Positions 21,954 through 23,410 of a stretch of DNA of 23,410 nt are shown here, piece by piece. Made by a program: the position numbers and the translations under genes. Position 1 is the first letter of the stretch. Every line of letters begins with the position of its first letter. The notes under the pieces were generated by a model. That model was given only the letters and a program-made list of their open reading frames with translations, had not been told where the DNA came from and searched no databases. Source of the DNA: Alphaproteobacteria bacterium (lineage in GTDB: Bacteria > Pseudomonadota > Alphaproteobacteria > Sphingomonadales > Sphingomonadaceae); NCBI GenBank assembly GCA_028869975.1, contig JAGWQR010000296.1, positions 1 through 23,410 of the forward strand, written 5' to 3'.

Positions 21954-23410
21954 ATGCTCGCTGGCATCGCCAAAGCCGTGTTCGGCTCGTCTAATGATCG
22001 TTATGTCAAGTCACTGGGCAAGACGGTCGCCCGGATCAACGCCTTTGAATCTGAAATCGAGGCGCTGACCGACGCCGGACTCGCCGAACAGACTGTCAAG
22101 TTCCGCGCGCGGCTCGATGCGGGTGAGGATCTGGATGATTTGCTCCCCGAGGCATTCGCGACGGTGCGCGAGGCCGCACGTCGCGTGCTCGGACAGCGCC
22201 ATTATGATGTTCAGATGATCGGCGGTATTGTGCTCCATCGTGGTGAAATTGCCGAAATGCGCACGGGTGAGGGCAAGACGCTGGTGGCGACGCTCGCCTG
22301 CTATCTCAACGCGCTGCCCAAAGCCGGGGTGCATGTCGTCACGGTCAATGATTATCTGGCGCGGCGCGATGCCGACTGGATGGGCCGCGTGTATAAATTC
22401 CTCGGGCTAACGGTGGGCGTGATCGTCCCCAACCTGAGTGATGAGGAACGGATGGATGCCTATAATGCCGACATCACCTATGCCACCAACAATGAGCTGG
22501 GCTTTGATTATCTGCGCGACAATATGAAATATGAACGCGAGCAGATGGTGCAGCGGCCATTTAATTTTGCGATTGTCGATGAGGTTGACTCGATCCTGAT
22601 CGATGAGGCGCGCACGCCGCTGATTATCTCCGGCCCGACCGACGACAAAACCGAACTTTACATGGCGGTGCACGCGGTCGTCACACAGCTTGTGGCGGCA
22701 GATTATGAAGTGGATGAAAAAACCAAGTCGATCATTCTGACCGAAGACGGCACCGAGAAAGCTGAGCGTTTGCTCGAACGCGCTGGGTTGATCGAAGGGA
22801 CCAATCTGTATGACTTCGAAAATACGCAGATCGTGCATCACATCAATCAGGCGCTGCGTGCCAATGTTATTTTCAAGCGTGATACGGATTATATCGTCAA
22901 GGATGGAAAAGTTGTCATCATCGATGAATTTACTGGGAGAATGATGGACGGACGGCGCTGGTCTGATGGCCTGCACCAGGCGGTTGAAGCCAAGGAGGGC
23001 GTGGACATCGAGGCCGAAAACCAGACACTGGCCTCGATCACCTTCCAGAATTATTTTCGCATGTACCCAAAAATCGGCGGCATGACCGGCACAGCCGCGA
23101 CCGAAGCTTCTGAGTTCCATGACATTTACAAGCTCAATGTTGTCACTATCCCGACCAATCTTCCGGTGCAGCGGCGCGACGAAGAGGATGAGTTCTACAA
23201 AAATACGCATGACAAATTCGGCGCCATCGCGAAAATGATCCGGGAAAAGGCGCACGCTGGTCAGCCGGTGCTGGTAGGCACGGTATCGATTGAAAAGTCG
23301 GAATTGCTCTCGGAATTTCTCAACAAGGCCGGGGTTGAACATGCCGTGCTCAACGCGCGCTTCCATGAACAGGAAGCGCATATCGTGGCGCAGGCCGGAC
23401 GGCTGGGGCG
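21954..23410 (+). CDS. secA: Preprotein translocase ATPase SecA (3' end cut by window edge)
   Basis: SecA is the ATPase motor that pushes unfolded proteins through the SecYEG channel in the inner membrane; it is essential. The visible 485 codons start MLAGIAKAVFGSSNDRYVKS with AGGA 6 bases before ATG. They contain Walker A MRTGEGKT (102-109), VVTVNDYLARRDA (128-140), TYATNNELGFDYLRDN (175-190), the Walker B IVDEVDSILIDEARTPL (207-223), the preprotein-binding region, GGMTGTAATEASEF and VLVGTVSIEKSELL in the second nucleotide-binding domain. The window ends within QAGRLG, before the NMAGRGTD motif, the scaffold and the C-terminal zinc-binding tail, so those cannot be judged. No frameshift is seen in the part present. 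Confidence 0.98.
   Translation, partial: MLAGIAKAVFGSSNDRYVKSLGKTVARINAFESEIEALTDAGLAEQTVKFRARLDAGEDLDDLLPEAFATVREAARRVLGQRHYDVQMIGGIVLHRGEIAEMRTGEGKTLVATLACYLNALPKAGVHVVTVNDYLARRDADWMGRVYKFLGLTVGVIVPNLSDEERMDAYNADITYATNNELGFDYLRDNMKYEREQMVQRPFNFAIVDEVDSILIDEARTPLIISGPTDDKTELYMAVHAVVTQLVAADYEVDEKTKSIILTEDGTEKAERLLERAGLIEGTNLYDFENTQIVHHINQALRANVIFKRDTDYIVKDGKVVIIDEFTGRMMDGRRWSDGLHQAVEAKEGVDIEAENQTLASITFQNYFRMYPKIGGMTGTAATEASEFHDIYKLNVVTIPTNLPVQRRDEEDEFYKNTHDKFGAIAKMIREKAHAGQPVLVGTVSIEKSELLSEFLNKAGVEHAVLNARFHEQEAHIVAQAGRLG

Noticed and set aside
22407..23381. Minus-strand frame of 324 codons opposite secA
   Set aside because: The plus strand carries intact secA with all expected motifs across this stretch. 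The minus frame has no recognisable domain and is a shadow.
1..23410. Defence island, prophage, insertion sequence or CRISPR array
   Set aside because: No integrase, transposase, terminal inverted repeats or spaced repeat array was seen. Apart from the receptor relic the content is core metabolism, repair and secretion.

Overview
The window reads as chromosomal DNA of an alphaproteobacterium, most likely a sphingomonad (inferred from sequence features, not from a database). The supports are: a LexA box of the alphaproteobacterial direct-repeat type (GAAC-N7-GAAC) in front of lexA; a DivL-type cell-cycle kinase with tyrosine in place of the phospho-acceptor histidine; the alphaproteobacterial form of AddB; the trpGDC-moaC-moeA-lexA gene order; and the relic of a sphingomonad-style TonB-dependent receptor.

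Left block (1-5036, minus strand). Transcription runs right to left: a Prx5-like peroxiredoxin, then trpG, trpD, trpC, moaC, moeA and lexA (cut by the window edge). From trpG to moeA every junction overlaps, mostly as ATGA, so these genes look translationally coupled. trpE, the usual partner of trpG, is not here. lexA has its own LexA box in the 58-bp gap behind moeA.

Centre (5037-9304). A small exported protein of unknown function with four cysteines is followed by ahcY (S-adenosylhomocysteine hydrolase), which has a perfect 20-bp AT-rich palindrome in its upstream region. A CLC-type chloride/proton antiporter follows. Then comes about 0.7 kb without an intact gene, holding a 12-bp tandem repeat and a frameshifted, truncated 5' end of a TonB-dependent receptor gene.

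Right block (9305-20605, plus strand). A possible 37-codon ORF leads into a tight series: divL, tsaE, amgK, murU, addB, addA, then trxA after a 45-bp gap. It joins cell-cycle signalling, tRNA t6A modification, recycling of N-acetylmuramic acid to UDP-MurNAc, and the AddAB helicase-nuclease for double-strand break repair. All but the last junction overlap. trxA converges on argJ (minus strand); their stop codons share the bases TTAA. secA then runs off the right edge, with a likely promoter near the argJ start.

I found no phage, insertion sequence, CRISPR array, intact tRNA or rRNA. Most of the window is ordinary core genome. The items most worth checking are the ahcY palindrome, the small ORF before divL, the four-cysteine exported protein and the Trp-rich/tRNA-like stretch after ahcY.
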